The notes under the pieces are model-generated. The model was not told the origin of the DNA, did not search any database, and worked only from the letters and a program-made list of their open reading frames with translations. Both the position numbers and the translations under genes were made by a program. Below, piece after piece: positions 46,522-54,511 of a stretch of 64,000 nt of DNA (position 1 is its first letter; every line of letters starts with the position of its first letter). Location of the stretch: assembly GCF_029543155.1 (NCBI RefSeq), contig NZ_JARQXA010000003.1, positions 372,001 to 436,000 of the forward strand, read 5' to 3'. The DNA is from Sphingomonas sp. HITSZ_GF (lineage in GTDB: Bacteria > Pseudomonadota > Alphaproteobacteria > Sphingomonadales > Sphingomonadaceae).

Positions 46522-46543
46522 ATATTATATGATTTATACGAAT
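46522..46543. promoter_or_regulatory. AT-rich promoter/operator-like site before the NEP-motif gene
   Basis: An AT-rich stretch with ATATGATTTATACGAAT, 70 nt before the next start, weakly resembles the TATCGTAT sites of the locus. Confidence 0.3.
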
Positions 46544-46613
46544 CAGATCGGCAGGGCGTGACGCCCGAACCGGCCGCGCCCGTCGAGCGCCTTCACACAG
46601 GGAGAGAGATTTG

Positions 46614-47738
46614 ATGCGGAAGCTTCTGGCAATCGGCGCGGCTGCGCTGCTCAGCCTGCCCGGCGCAGCGCTGGCCCAGGGCGCGCTCGGCGCCAACTAC
46701 AACGAGCATTTCGAGGACGTCGACTATCGCGACCTCCAGAAGAGCGACACCAAATGGGTGCGCATCTTCCTGCCGATGTTCCAGCTCGACCGCGGCCCGC
46801 CCGCCGAGCATGGCGCGGTCAAGACCATCCTCGACGTCGCCAACCACGGCTACAAGACGGTTTTGACGCTGAAGTTCCCGTATAACCGCGTCGCCTTCCC
46901 CAAGGCGGACAGCGACACGTTCAAGAAGGACCTCGCAAGGCTCGAGGCGGTGCTGCCGCTCGTCATGGGCAAGGTCGACATCCTGGTGATCGGCAACGAG
47001 CCCTTCATCGAGAGCCGCCAGCAGGACTGGAACCCGAACTTCAACGCCTATTACGAGGCGCTCGCCAAGGCGGCGATTGCGTATCGTGCCGACCATTGCG
47101 GCGGCAGCGCCTGCAAGACGCACCTCTATATGGGCGCGCTCAACCAGACCCAGAACCCGGTGTGGCGCAACAAGACCACCGATCGCTGGCTGGAGTTCAT
47201 CAAGCAGACCCCCGAGCTCGAGGGTCTCGACATCCACCCGCACATCACCGCGATCGAGGAGTCCAAGGCGTTCCTCGACTATATCCTGCCGCGGATGCGC
47301 CCCGAGCAGAAGTTCCTGGTGCTCGAATTCTCGCTGGTCTGGTGGTGGAAGCAGCATCTGAAGGACCCCATCCCCGCCGCCTTCGCCGCCAAATATGGCG
47401 CACCGGCCAATGCCCAGACCTGGCAGATCATCAAGGCCGCGCTGGAGACGCCCTTCTCCAAGCCGCAATGGGACGAGTTCCTGTCGCAGAGCCCGTGGTT
47501 CGAGAACCGCAAGCACTATCTGAAGAACCAGATGAAGATCTTCCGCGACACCGGCCGGCTGGCGGTGGCGACCTATGGCTTCAAGCAGGGCCAGTCGATG
47601 GTCAATAATTTCGGGCCGGATTCGGTGCCGTGGCTGCTCAACAGCGTGTTCGCCGGCCGAACCGTGAAGCCCAATGCCGATGGCAGCTCGGCGTTCAACT
47701 ATGCCTGGATCGACGACTACAAGGCGCTCCAGAAATAA
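46614..47738 (+). CDS. Secreted TIM-barrel glycosidase-like protein, clan GH-A-like
   Basis: 374 residues with signal peptide (KLLAIGAAALLSLPGAALAQ). I cannot assign a GH family. The pattern of a GH-A retaining glycosidase is visible: Asn128-Glu129-Pro130 (ILVIGNEPFIE) as acid/base and Glu238 (KFLVLEFSLVWWW) as possible nucleophile, with GLDIHPH between. GGGAGAGAG precedes the ATG at 46614; a TTG one codon earlier is less likely. Its place beside the sulfatase suggests action on the same polysaccharide. Confidence 0.72.
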   Translation: MRKLLAIGAAALLSLPGAALAQGALGANYNEHFEDVDYRDLQKSDTKWVRIFLPMFQLDRGPPAEHGAVKTILDVANHGYKTVLTLKFPYNRVAFPKADSDTFKKDLARLEAVLPLVMGKVDILVIGNEPFIESRQQDWNPNFNAYYEALAKAAIAYRADHCGGSACKTHLYMGALNQTQNPVWRNKTTDRWLEFIKQTPELEGLDIHPHITAIEESKAFLDYILPRMRPEQKFLVLEFSLVWWWKQHLKDPIPAAFAAKYGAPANAQTWQIIKAALETPFSKPQWDEFLSQSPWFENRKHYLKNQMKIFRDTGRLAVATYGFKQGQSMVNNFGPDSVPWLLNSVFAGRTVKPNADGSSAFNYAWIDDYKALQK

Positions 47739-47745
47739 CGCGCTC

Positions 47746-47777
47746 GGGCGGAGGGATATAGGCGCGTCCTTCCGCCC
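47746..47777 (+). terminator. Probable terminator after the NEP-motif gene
   Basis: GGGCGGAGGGA (47746-47756) pairs with TCCTTCCGCCC (47767-47777) with one G-T pair; a T-rich stretch (GTTTCTCTTTCC) follows after six bases. It starts eight bases after the stop codon. Confidence 0.5.
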
Positions 47778-47869
47778 ACCCGTGTTTCTCTTTCCTGCAA
47801 CAAATCGAAATTCAGACGCGAGCCTGTGCCGCGAGAGTGCCCCCGTGATCATTTGATCCGGGGGACAAA

Positions 47870-48637
47870 ATGCAAGGTTCTAAGCTCGCGCGCGCGGCGC
47901 TGGTCGCCGCCGTACTTACATTGGCGACGCCTGCCATGGCCCAGATGGGCCCAGGCGGCGGTGGCGGATTCCCGGGCGGCGGCGGCGGTGGCCCGGGCGG
48001 CCCGGGCGGACGTGGCGGTCCTCCCGGTGGCGGCCCCGGCGGCGGACGCCCCAAGATGATGAAGCCGGTCAAGCGCGACAAGCTCGACAAGGTCGTGACC
48101 GAGATGTTCAAGGTCGCCGACAAGAACGCCGACGGCCTGGTGACTCTCGAGGAGCTGAAAGGCGTGATCGAGGCGCGACGCGACGCCCGCATCAAGGCCC
48201 GCTTCGAGCGGATCGACACCGACCACAACGGATCGCTGAGCGCCCCTGAGTTCTTCGCCTGGCAGCACGACATGGGATCGGTCGCATCGAGCGAGCATCA
48301 GCCGGTCGCCGAGATCGGCGGCCCGATCTCCGAGAGCATCGCGCCGGACCTGGACGATGACGAGATGGCGCTGCGCCGCCTGGTCGAGCCGCTCACCACC
48401 ATGGTGATCGTCAACGCCAACACCAATTACGACAATGGCATCTCGCTCGACGAGCTGCTTGCCTATGAGCGCAAGAAGTTCGACGCGGCCGATGCCGATC
48501 ATGACGGCACGCTGACCATGGAAGAGCTGCGCGCCAGCGAGCCGCGCGACCGGGACGGGCCTGGCGGGCCGGGTGGCCCCGGCGGCCCGGGTGGCTTTGG
48601 CGGCCCCGCGGGTCGCCCGCCGCGCGGAGAAGACTGA
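47870..48637 (+). CDS. Exported Gly-rich EF-hand protein
   Basis: 255 residues with signal peptide (LARAALVAAVLTLATPAMAQ). Residues ~26-60 are almost pure Gly/Pro (GGPGGRGGPPGGG). Four EF-hand-like loops follow: DKNADGLVTLEE, DTDHNGSLSAPE, NANTNYDNGISLDE and DADHDGTLTMEE. The C-terminus is again Gly/Pro-rich. It probably binds calcium in the periplasm or outside. The next gene, a TonB receptor with a matching Gly/Pro insert, starts 7 nt after its stop, so the two are likely partners. GGGGGAC lies before the ATG. Confidence 0.85.
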   Translation: MQGSKLARAALVAAVLTLATPAMAQMGPGGGGGFPGGGGGGPGGPGGRGGPPGGGPGGGRPKMMKPVKRDKLDKVVTEMFKVADKNADGLVTLEELKGVIEARRDARIKARFERIDTDHNGSLSAPEFFAWQHDMGSVASSEHQPVAEIGGPISESIAPDLDDDEMALRRLVEPLTTMVIVNANTNYDNGISLDELLAYERKKFDAADADHDGTLTMEELRASEPRDRDGPGGPGGPGGPGGFGGPAGRPPRGED

Positions 48638-48644
48638 GCCCGTC

Positions 48645-51296
48645 ATGACCAGAAGCAGGATGAAGCTGCTCGCGGGCGCGGCGCTGGCCGTGCTCGCCCC
48701 GGCGGCCCATGCCCAGACCCAGCCCGCCAAGCAGGACAAGCCCGCGCCGAAACCGGCCGAGGACGAGATCGTCGTCACCGGCAAGGCGCCGCCGGGAGCG
48801 GTGATCGGCGACATTCCGCCCGAGAACCAGCTCGGCCAGGCGGACATTGCCGGCTATGGCGTGGGCACCGTCAGCGAGCTGCTCGACGCGATCGCCGAGC
48901 AGACCTCGAGCGCACAGGGGCGCGAAGACGAAGGGCCGGTGGTGCTGGTCAACGGCAAGCGAATCTCGGGCGTGAACGAAGTCGCCGACCTGCCGACCGA
49001 GTCGATCGTCCGCGTCGACATCCTGCCCGAGGAAGTCGCGCTCAAATATGGCTATGACGCGCAGCGCAAGGTGGTGAACATCATCCTGCGCCGCCGCTTC
49101 GAAGGGCGCGTCGCCAATCTCTCGGGCGGCATGGCGACCGCAGGCCAGGGCGAAAACCAGGCCGGCGACTTCGCCTATACGCGCATCCGCGACAATGACC
49201 GGGTCAACATCGCGGCGCGCGCCAAATCGACCGCGTCGCTGCTCGAAAGCGAGCGCGACCTGGTGCCGGCGACCAGCGCCACCGCGGGCGAACCCGGGCC
49301 GGCAGACGACCGGGCATATCGCACGCTCAAGCCCGCCACGCGCAGCTATGGCGTCAACGCCACGATCGCCCACCAGCTCAGCCCCAAGACCAATGTCTCG
49401 GCGAACCTGCGCGGCGACTACAGCACCAGCGACGCGCTGAACGGGCTCGCGGTGGAGACCGACGACAGCGCCGGCACCCCGGTGACGCGCTTCGCCTCGA
49501 CCGATCCGCTGGCGCAGAACAGCCGCACCGCCACCCTGAGCGGCGGCGTGACGCTCAACAGCGACCTGTCCAAGCGCTGGCGGCTGTCGGCTGTGGCGAG
49601 CTACAGCCATGGCGACACCCGCCGCGACACCGATCGCAGCGACGCCGCCGGCGCGATCTCGCGCGATCGGGCGACCTCGCTTACCGACAGCGGCAGTGCC
49701 AGCCTGCTCGTCAACGGCAAGCTGCTGCGCCTGCCGGCGGGCGACGCTTCGGTGAGCCTGCGGACGGGCGCCGATTTCAGCGCGCTCAGCACCACCAGCA
49801 TGATCGGCGGCGTCCAGTCTTCGGGCAGCTCCGATCGCACAAATGCCAGCGGCCAGATCAGCCTGGACCTGCCGCTGGCGAGCCGCGCCAAGGGCGTGCT
49901 GCCGTTTCTCGGCAAGCTCACCGCCAATCTGAACGCGGCGGTGACCGACGTCTCCGACTATGGCACGCTCGGCACCTTCGGCTATGGGCTGAACTGGACG
50001 CCGGTGACCGGCCTGAGCCTGATCGCCGCGGTGAACGAGGACCGGGTGGCCCCCACCCTCGCCCAGCGCGGCGACGCGGTGGTGATCACCAGCAACGTGC
50101 GCGCCTATGACTATGCCACCGGCGAGACGGTGACGATCAGCCGCACCTCGGGCGGCAATCCGCTGCTCAAGGCCGATGACCGCCACGTCTTCAAGCTGGG
50201 CCTTACCGCCAAGCCCTGGACCAAGCTCAATTTGAGCCTGACCGCCAACTACAACAACAGCCGCACCGAGAATGCGATCGTCAGCGTCTCCGATGCCTCG
50301 CCCGCGCTCGAGGAGGCGTTCCCCGACCGGTTCACGCGCGACGCGGCCGGGCAGCTGGTGAGCATCGACGCGCGCTCGGTGAACATCGCCCGCGAAGACC
50401 GCGAGCAGCTGCGCTGGGGCATCAACTTCACCCAGGTCCTCCGCGCACCCAAGCGACCGACGCCGCCTCCTGGCTTCCGGCCGCCCTGGATGCGCGACAG
50501 GCCCGAGGGCGGCCGGCCGAACGGGGAAACCCGCTCCGACCGGTCGCCGGAGGGCCAGGATGCCGAGCATCGCGACGGCCCGCCCCCGGGCGAGGACGGC
50601 GAGATCGTGGTCAATGGCCGCGAGATGCGCGATCCCTCCGGCCCGCGCCCCGACGGGTTCGACGGGCCGCCCGACGGCTTCGGCCCGCCCCCCGGCCCGC
50701 CGCCGGAGGCCTTTGGTCCGCCGCCCGGCGGGTTCCCGGGCGGCCCTGGCGGACCCGGCGGGTTCGGACCGCCGCCCGGCGGCTTCCGCGGCGGGCCCGG
50801 CGGCCCGGGCGGCGGCGGCAGCGACAATGGCGCGCGCTTCCAGTTCTCGCTCTATCACAGCGTGATCCTGCGCGACGCGATCGTGCTGCGCGACGGCATG
50901 GCACCGATCGACCTGATGGATGGCGGCACGCTGGGCGGCACCCCGCGTTCGCGCCACAGCGTGCAACTCAACACCGGCGTGATCGACAATGGCGTGGGTA
51001 TCCGGCTTTCGGGCAACTGGAAGAGCGCGGCCGACGTGACCGGCAGCGCGGCGGCGGGGGACCTGCATTTCGGCGCGCTCGCCACCTTCGAGCTGCGCGT
51101 CTTCGCCAACCTGGCCAACCGCTTCCGCGGGCAGGACTGGGCGCGCGGCACCCGGGTGAGCCTGTCGATCGCCAACCTGCTCAACCAGCGGCAGAAGGTG
51201 ACCGATGCGACGGGGGCGACGCCGCTTGCCTATCAGGGCGCCTATCTGGATCCGGACGGGCGCACGCTGCTGCTGTCGATCCGGCGGATCTTCTAG
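48645..51296 (+). CDS. TonB-dependent receptor-like protein with long Gly/Pro-rich insert
   Basis: 883 residues. Signal peptide (MKLLAGAALAVLAPAAHAQ), TonB-box-like EDEIVVTGK, and a plug with LLDAIAEQTSSAQGREDEGPVVLVNGKRISG and EEVALKYGYDAQRKVVNIILR. The barrel is short of classical signatures and ends in LLLSIRRIF. Residues ~600-726 form a Pro/Gly/Arg/Asp-rich insert (PPGFRPPWMRDRPEGG; FGPPPGGFPGGPGGPGG) with a second EIVVNG element inside. Such a low-complexity loop is rare in receptors. ATG at 48645 is chosen; one at 48660 has AGCAGG directly before it. The compositional match to the preceding EF-hand protein suggests a shared ligand or contact. Confidence 0.8.
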   Translation: MTRSRMKLLAGAALAVLAPAAHAQTQPAKQDKPAPKPAEDEIVVTGKAPPGAVIGDIPPENQLGQADIAGYGVGTVSELLDAIAEQTSSAQGREDEGPVVLVNGKRISGVNEVADLPTESIVRVDILPEEVALKYGYDAQRKVVNIILRRRFEGRVANLSGGMATAGQGENQAGDFAYTRIRDNDRVNIAARAKSTASLLESERDLVPATSATAGEPGPADDRAYRTLKPATRSYGVNATIAHQLSPKTNVSANLRGDYSTSDALNGLAVETDDSAGTPVTRFASTDPLAQNSRTATLSGGVTLNSDLSKRWRLSAVASYSHGDTRRDTDRSDAAGAISRDRATSLTDSGSASLLVNGKLLRLPAGDASVSLRTGADFSALSTTSMIGGVQSSGSSDRTNASGQISLDLPLASRAKGVLPFLGKLTANLNAAVTDVSDYGTLGTFGYGLNWTPVTGLSLIAAVNEDRVAPTLAQRGDAVVITSNVRAYDYATGETVTISRTSGGNPLLKADDRHVFKLGLTAKPWTKLNLSLTANYNNSRTENAIVSVSDASPALEEAFPDRFTRDAAGQLVSIDARSVNIAREDREQLRWGINFTQVLRAPKRPTPPPGFRPPWMRDRPEGGRPNGETRSDRSPEGQDAEHRDGPPPGEDGEIVVNGREMRDPSGPRPDGFDGPPDGFGPPPGPPPEAFGPPPGGFPGGPGGPGGFGPPPGGFRGGPGGPGGGGSDNGARFQFSLYHSVILRDAIVLRDGMAPIDLMDGGTLGGTPRSRHSVQLNTGVIDNGVGIRLSGNWKSAADVTGSAAAGDLHFGALATFELRVFANLANRFRGQDWARGTRVSLSIANLLNQRQKVTDATGATPLAYQGAYLDPDGRTLLLSIRRIF

Positions 51297-51801
51297 GCGG
51301 CGGGCGGGCCTTAGGGGTATTTCCCCGAGCAACTAGGGGTTGCGCCCGATTGTGCGGCGCGCGCGCCTGGCGGATAGTGGCTCTGCGCTGCGGGCGACCC
51401 CGCACTCAACATGCGCGCAGTGCAAAGACGGCTTGGTTGCGTGCGGTCCCACCCCCCGGACTGCCGCATGCATCCCGGCCATGGGAAGGCGGCGGGGCCA
51501 GCCGGCTCCGCCGCTATCCCATGCGGCACCCGCAGCCCGATCAAGCGGGCGTCGCCTCTCCGGCACTCCCCTCCCCGAGCCTCCGGAGGCGCGGCGGGGC
51601 CGCGCTTCGTCCGGGCCGCGAACTGATATCGGTGTCATTACCGATATGCGCCTTCGGCGAGCGCCGCCGCGCAGGAGAGGTGCGGGCACATACGCTTACT
51701 CCGGGTTTTTCATGATATGCAGCTGTCCGGAATCGGACGAGTATGTGCGCAAACAAGGGCACTGCAATGACGCATCCATTCCCGGCCGACAGGACACCGC
51801 G
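51297..51801. other. 505-bp non-coding region upstream of NarL-type regulator
   Basis: It contains CCTTAGGGG (51309-51317) and ACTAGGGG (51332-51339) repeats just after the receptor stop and an inverted repeat at 51626-51647. I see no convincing gene; open frames there have shadow-type composition. Confidence 0.55.
51626..51647. promoter_or_regulatory. Perfect inverted repeat upstream of response regulator
   Basis: ATATCGGT-N6-ACCGATAT, a 22-bp site in a GC-rich background, lies 154 nt before the regulator start. Probable operator; the bound protein is unknown. Confidence 0.5.
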
Positions 51802-52446
51802 ATGAGCAGCGCGACCCGGCGCGTGCTGATCGCGGACGATCATGACGTCGTGCGGCGCGGCGTCCGCACCCTGCTCGAGACCCGGCCCAATCTGGTGATC
51901 GTCGGCGAGGCATCGAACGGACGCGCGGCACTGGAGGAAGCCCGCGCGACCAAGCCCGACATCGCGATCATCGACTATTCGCTGCCTGAGCTGAACGGGC
52001 TCGACCTCACCGCCGCGCTCAAGCGCGACAATCCGCGCATCGAAGTGCTGGTCTATACGATGCACGACCGCGAGGACCTGGTGCTGGACGTGCTGCGCGC
52101 CGGCGCGCGCGGCTATGTGCTCAAGTCCGACACCGAGCGGCACCTGATCGCCGCCGTCGATGCGCTGTCGATCCACCGGCCCTATTTCTCGGGCGTGATC
52201 TCCGAAACGCTGCTCGAGCGCTTCCTCGAATCCTCACCCTCCACCCATGCGACGCTCACCCACCGCGAGCGCGAGGTCGTCCAGCTGATCGCCGAGGGCA
52301 AGATCAACCGCGAGATCGGCGACATCCTGAACATCAGCGTGAAGACAGTGGAGACGCACCGCGCCTCGTGCATGCACAAGCTCAAGCTGCGCACCACCGC
52401 CGAACTGGTGCGCTTCGCGGTGCGCAACAACATCGTCCAGGCCTGA
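51802..52446 (+). CDS. NarL/FixJ-type response regulator
   Basis: 214 residues. Receiver domain: acidic pair ADDHD, phosphoacceptor Asp58 (AIIDYSLPELNG), Lys108 (YVLKSD). The C-terminal LuxR-type helix-turn-helix is LTHREREVVQLIAEGKINREIGDILNISVKTVETHRASCMHKL. AGGA lies eight bases before the ATG at 51802. It is convergent with a HisKA_3-type kinase whose stop is 11 nt away; NarL-type regulators pair with such kinases, so they are probably cognate. Confidence 0.92.
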   Translation: MSSATRRVLIADDHDVVRRGVRTLLETRPNLVIVGEASNGRAALEEARATKPDIAIIDYSLPELNGLDLTAALKRDNPRIEVLVYTMHDREDLVLDVLRAGARGYVLKSDTERHLIAAVDALSIHRPYFSGVISETLLERFLESSPSTHATLTHREREVVQLIAEGKINREIGDILNISVKTVETHRASCMHKLKLRTTAELVRFAVRNNIVQA

Positions 52447-52457
52447 GGCGACACCGC

Positions 52458-53660
52458 TCAGGCGGCGCCCGCCGGCTGGCGAAGCATCGGGCCGGGCAGG
52501 AAATCCAGGCCCGCTTCATGCCGCGGGATCATCGCGGCGACCGTAGTGCCGCGCCGTGCCTTGCGCGACTCCAGATGGAGGCGTCCGCCCAGATCCTCGA
52601 TCCGCCGCTCCATCGCCGGCAGCCCAACGCCCGTCGCCGCCTGCCCCGCCCCGACGGGAAGGCCGACGCCGTCGTCATGGATCACGATGAAGAACGACTT
52701 GGCCCGGCTGCCCAGGCGGACCTGGACGCGCTTGGCGCCCGCATGCTTCTGGATGTTGGCGAGGGCTTCCTGGACCAGGCGGAAGATCGCCGCCTCGACC
52801 GCGGTGCCGCGCCGCCGGTCCTCGCCATAGATGCGCAGCGCGATGTCGAGCCCGGTGCGGCGGGCAAAGCCCTGGCACAGCAGGCGCACCGCCTCATGCA
52901 ACCCGCGCCGGCGAATCTCGGGCGGGTGCATCACATAGGTGACGCCGCGGATTTCGCGGTGGAAATCGTCGAGCAGCGTGCTCAATTCGTCGGCCAATGC
53001 CACCACCGCCGGGTCCTGGCTCATCTCGCGCAGCCGGGCGAGGCCGAGGTTGACGCCGACGAGGTGCTGGGCGGCGGTGTCGTGCAGCGCGGCGGCGACG
53101 CGGCGACGCTCCTCCTCCTGCGCGCGGACCAGGCTGGCCTGGGCACGCATCAGATTGGAGCTCAGCTGCATCGCCCGCGCGCGCAGGTCGAAGAGCTCGG
53201 TAAGGTTGGCGCGCGCCACCGTGGCGTAGCGCCGGCCGCCGACTTCGAAGCAATCGATCGTGACCTGGTAATGCGCCTGGTCGATGCGGCTGCAATAGCT
53301 GTGGGCGAACTGGCTCTGCGCGCGCGTTTCGATCAGGCGCATGCCCTCGAGCAACGCCGCGGCCGTCTCTGCGCTCAGGTCGCCGGTCTGCTGGACATAA
53401 TGTTTGAGATTGGCGCCGATCTCGAGCTGGTCGCTGCGATCGGCACGCAGCGCGCGTTCGGACCAGGCGCCATTGACGGTCAGGATGTTCCACCAATCGT
53501 CCACCACGGCCAATTGGGCGAGCACGCCGCCTGCCTGGCTCCGCGCGTTTTCGCGCAAGGCGATGATGGGTTCCGCTCCGCCCGACCATCCCGAGATGCT
53601 GGCCGCGCCCGTGGCGCCGGAAAGGCCAGCATCCTCGGGCTCTCCCGAAAGATACGACAT
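52458..53660 (-). CDS. NarX/DegS-type sensor histidine kinase (HisKA_3)
   Basis: 400 residues, no membrane segment. The N-terminal ~165 residues look like a PAS-like sensor (VVDDWWNILTVNGAWSERAL). The dimerisation/phosphoacceptor helix is EEERRRVAAALHDTAAQHLVG with His193, and the ATPase domain has EALANIQKHAGAKRVQV, IHDDGVGLP and GVGLPAMERRIEDLGGRL. Soluble, so it senses a cytoplasmic signal. ATG at 53660 has GGAG upstream; the frame above it is open but AT-rich and not kinase-like. Convergent with the NarL-type regulator. Confidence 0.9.
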   Translation of the reverse strand: MSYLSGEPEDAGLSGATGAASISGWSGGAEPIIALRENARSQAGGVLAQLAVVDDWWNILTVNGAWSERALRADRSDQLEIGANLKHYVQQTGDLSAETAAALLEGMRLIETRAQSQFAHSYCSRIDQAHYQVTIDCFEVGGRRYATVARANLTELFDLRARAMQLSSNLMRAQASLVRAQEEERRRVAAALHDTAAQHLVGVNLGLARLREMSQDPAVVALADELSTLLDDFHREIRGVTYVMHPPEIRRRGLHEAVRLLCQGFARRTGLDIALRIYGEDRRRGTAVEAAIFRLVQEALANIQKHAGAKRVQVRLGSRAKSFFIVIHDDGVGLPVGAGQAATGVGLPAMERRIEDLGGRLHLESRKARRGTTVAAMIPRHEAGLDFLPGPMLRQPAGAA

Positions 53661-53710
53661 GTTCAGCTCCGATCCACAAGTTCGGAACACGGGATTACCC
53701 TTACTCCAAA

Positions 53711-53721
53711 TCCCTAAGGGA
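53711..53721. promoter_or_regulatory. TCCCTAAGGGA palindrome upstream of the kinase gene
   Basis: Perfect palindrome around a central A, 50 nt upstream of the kinase start. It resembles CCTTAGGGG at 51309-51317 ahead of the regulator, so it could be a shared regulatory site. Confidence 0.35.
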
Positions 53722-53929
53722 GCAAGGATAGCTTCCCGTATCCATAATATTATTGGACCCGAGTATTTCAATCGGTCGAAGTACCGATCGACATCGCATT
53801 TTCGTTATTACTAGTTAATATTTACTTAACCTTGGAAGCGAAACAATCTTGTCGGAACCATACTGACAATCACCGACACGAAATTCCAGGGTTTTCTTCA
53901 ATGTGGAGTTGCGCGCGCCGCGCAGCATT

Positions 53930-54511
53930 TCAATCCCGCTGCGCGCGCATCGCCCGGGCGAGCGGCACGTCGCCCAACGCGGCCAGAATCTCGCCGAACG
54001 AGGTATCGCTCTCGTCCTGGCCCAGCTTGAAGCGGGCGCTCGAGCGGACCACGACCGCGCGGAACGCGACGACATGCGCCGCGAGCTGGGCATAGCGCGG
54101 TCCCATCCGCTCGACCTGCCAGCGATCGCCCTCCAGCGCCTGCGCCAGCGCGCGGATCGCAGCATCCTCGCCCCCCGGCTGGAACAGGATATCCACCTCG
54201 AACTGCGCCAGGCGGTAGTTCCAGGTTGGACCCCAATCGGGCTTGGAGACCATCGAGGGCGAGATATAGCCATGCGGCCCGAAAAAGCTGACCTGCGCGC
54301 GCGGCATGGCCTGGGCACGGGCGAGGTGCGGGTTGGCGCTGGCGAAATGGCCGATCAGCGCCTGGACCTCACCCGCCTCGTCGACTTCGGCGAGCAGCGG
54401 CAGCGGGGTGGTGATGAAGCCCTGATCGTCATGCGTGGTCACGAGACCCAGCACTTCCTCGCGGATCATGTCCGCGACGTCGCCAGGATGGCGCGGTGCG
54501 AAGCGGCTCAT
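53930..54511 (-). CDS. PaiB-like FMN-binding split-barrel protein
   Basis: 193 residues. LGLVTTHDDQGFITTPLPLL, IGHFASANPHLARA, PRAQVSFFGPHGYISPSMV and VPTWNYRLAQFEV-like sequence are the PaiB family pattern; PaiB proteins are described as FMN-binding negative transcriptional regulators, though direct evidence is limited. The ATG overlaps the proC stop by four bases (ATGA), so the two are co-expressed. Confidence 0.9.
   Translation of the reverse strand: MSRFAPRHPGDVADMIREEVLGLVTTHDDQGFITTPLPLLAEVDEAGEVQALIGHFASANPHLARAQAMPRAQVSFFGPHGYISPSMVSKPDWGPTWNYRLAQFEVDILFQPGGEDAAIRALAQALEGDRWQVERMGPRYAQLAAHVVAFRAVVVRSSARFKLGQDESDTSFGEILAALGDVPLARAMRAQRD

Noticed and set aside
48411..51332. Long minus-strand open frame opposite the EF-hand/receptor pair
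   Set aside because: No motif, shadow-type composition, and the plus-strand genes have signal peptides and recognisable domains.
51340..51801. Extended N-terminus or separate gene before the NarL-type regulator
   Set aside because: No domain or ribosome site; the receiver domain starts directly after the ATG at 51802.
53815..54318. Minus-strand open frame before and inside the PaiB-like gene
   Set aside because: It is out of frame with the conserved PaiB sequence and Arg/Ser-rich without domain.
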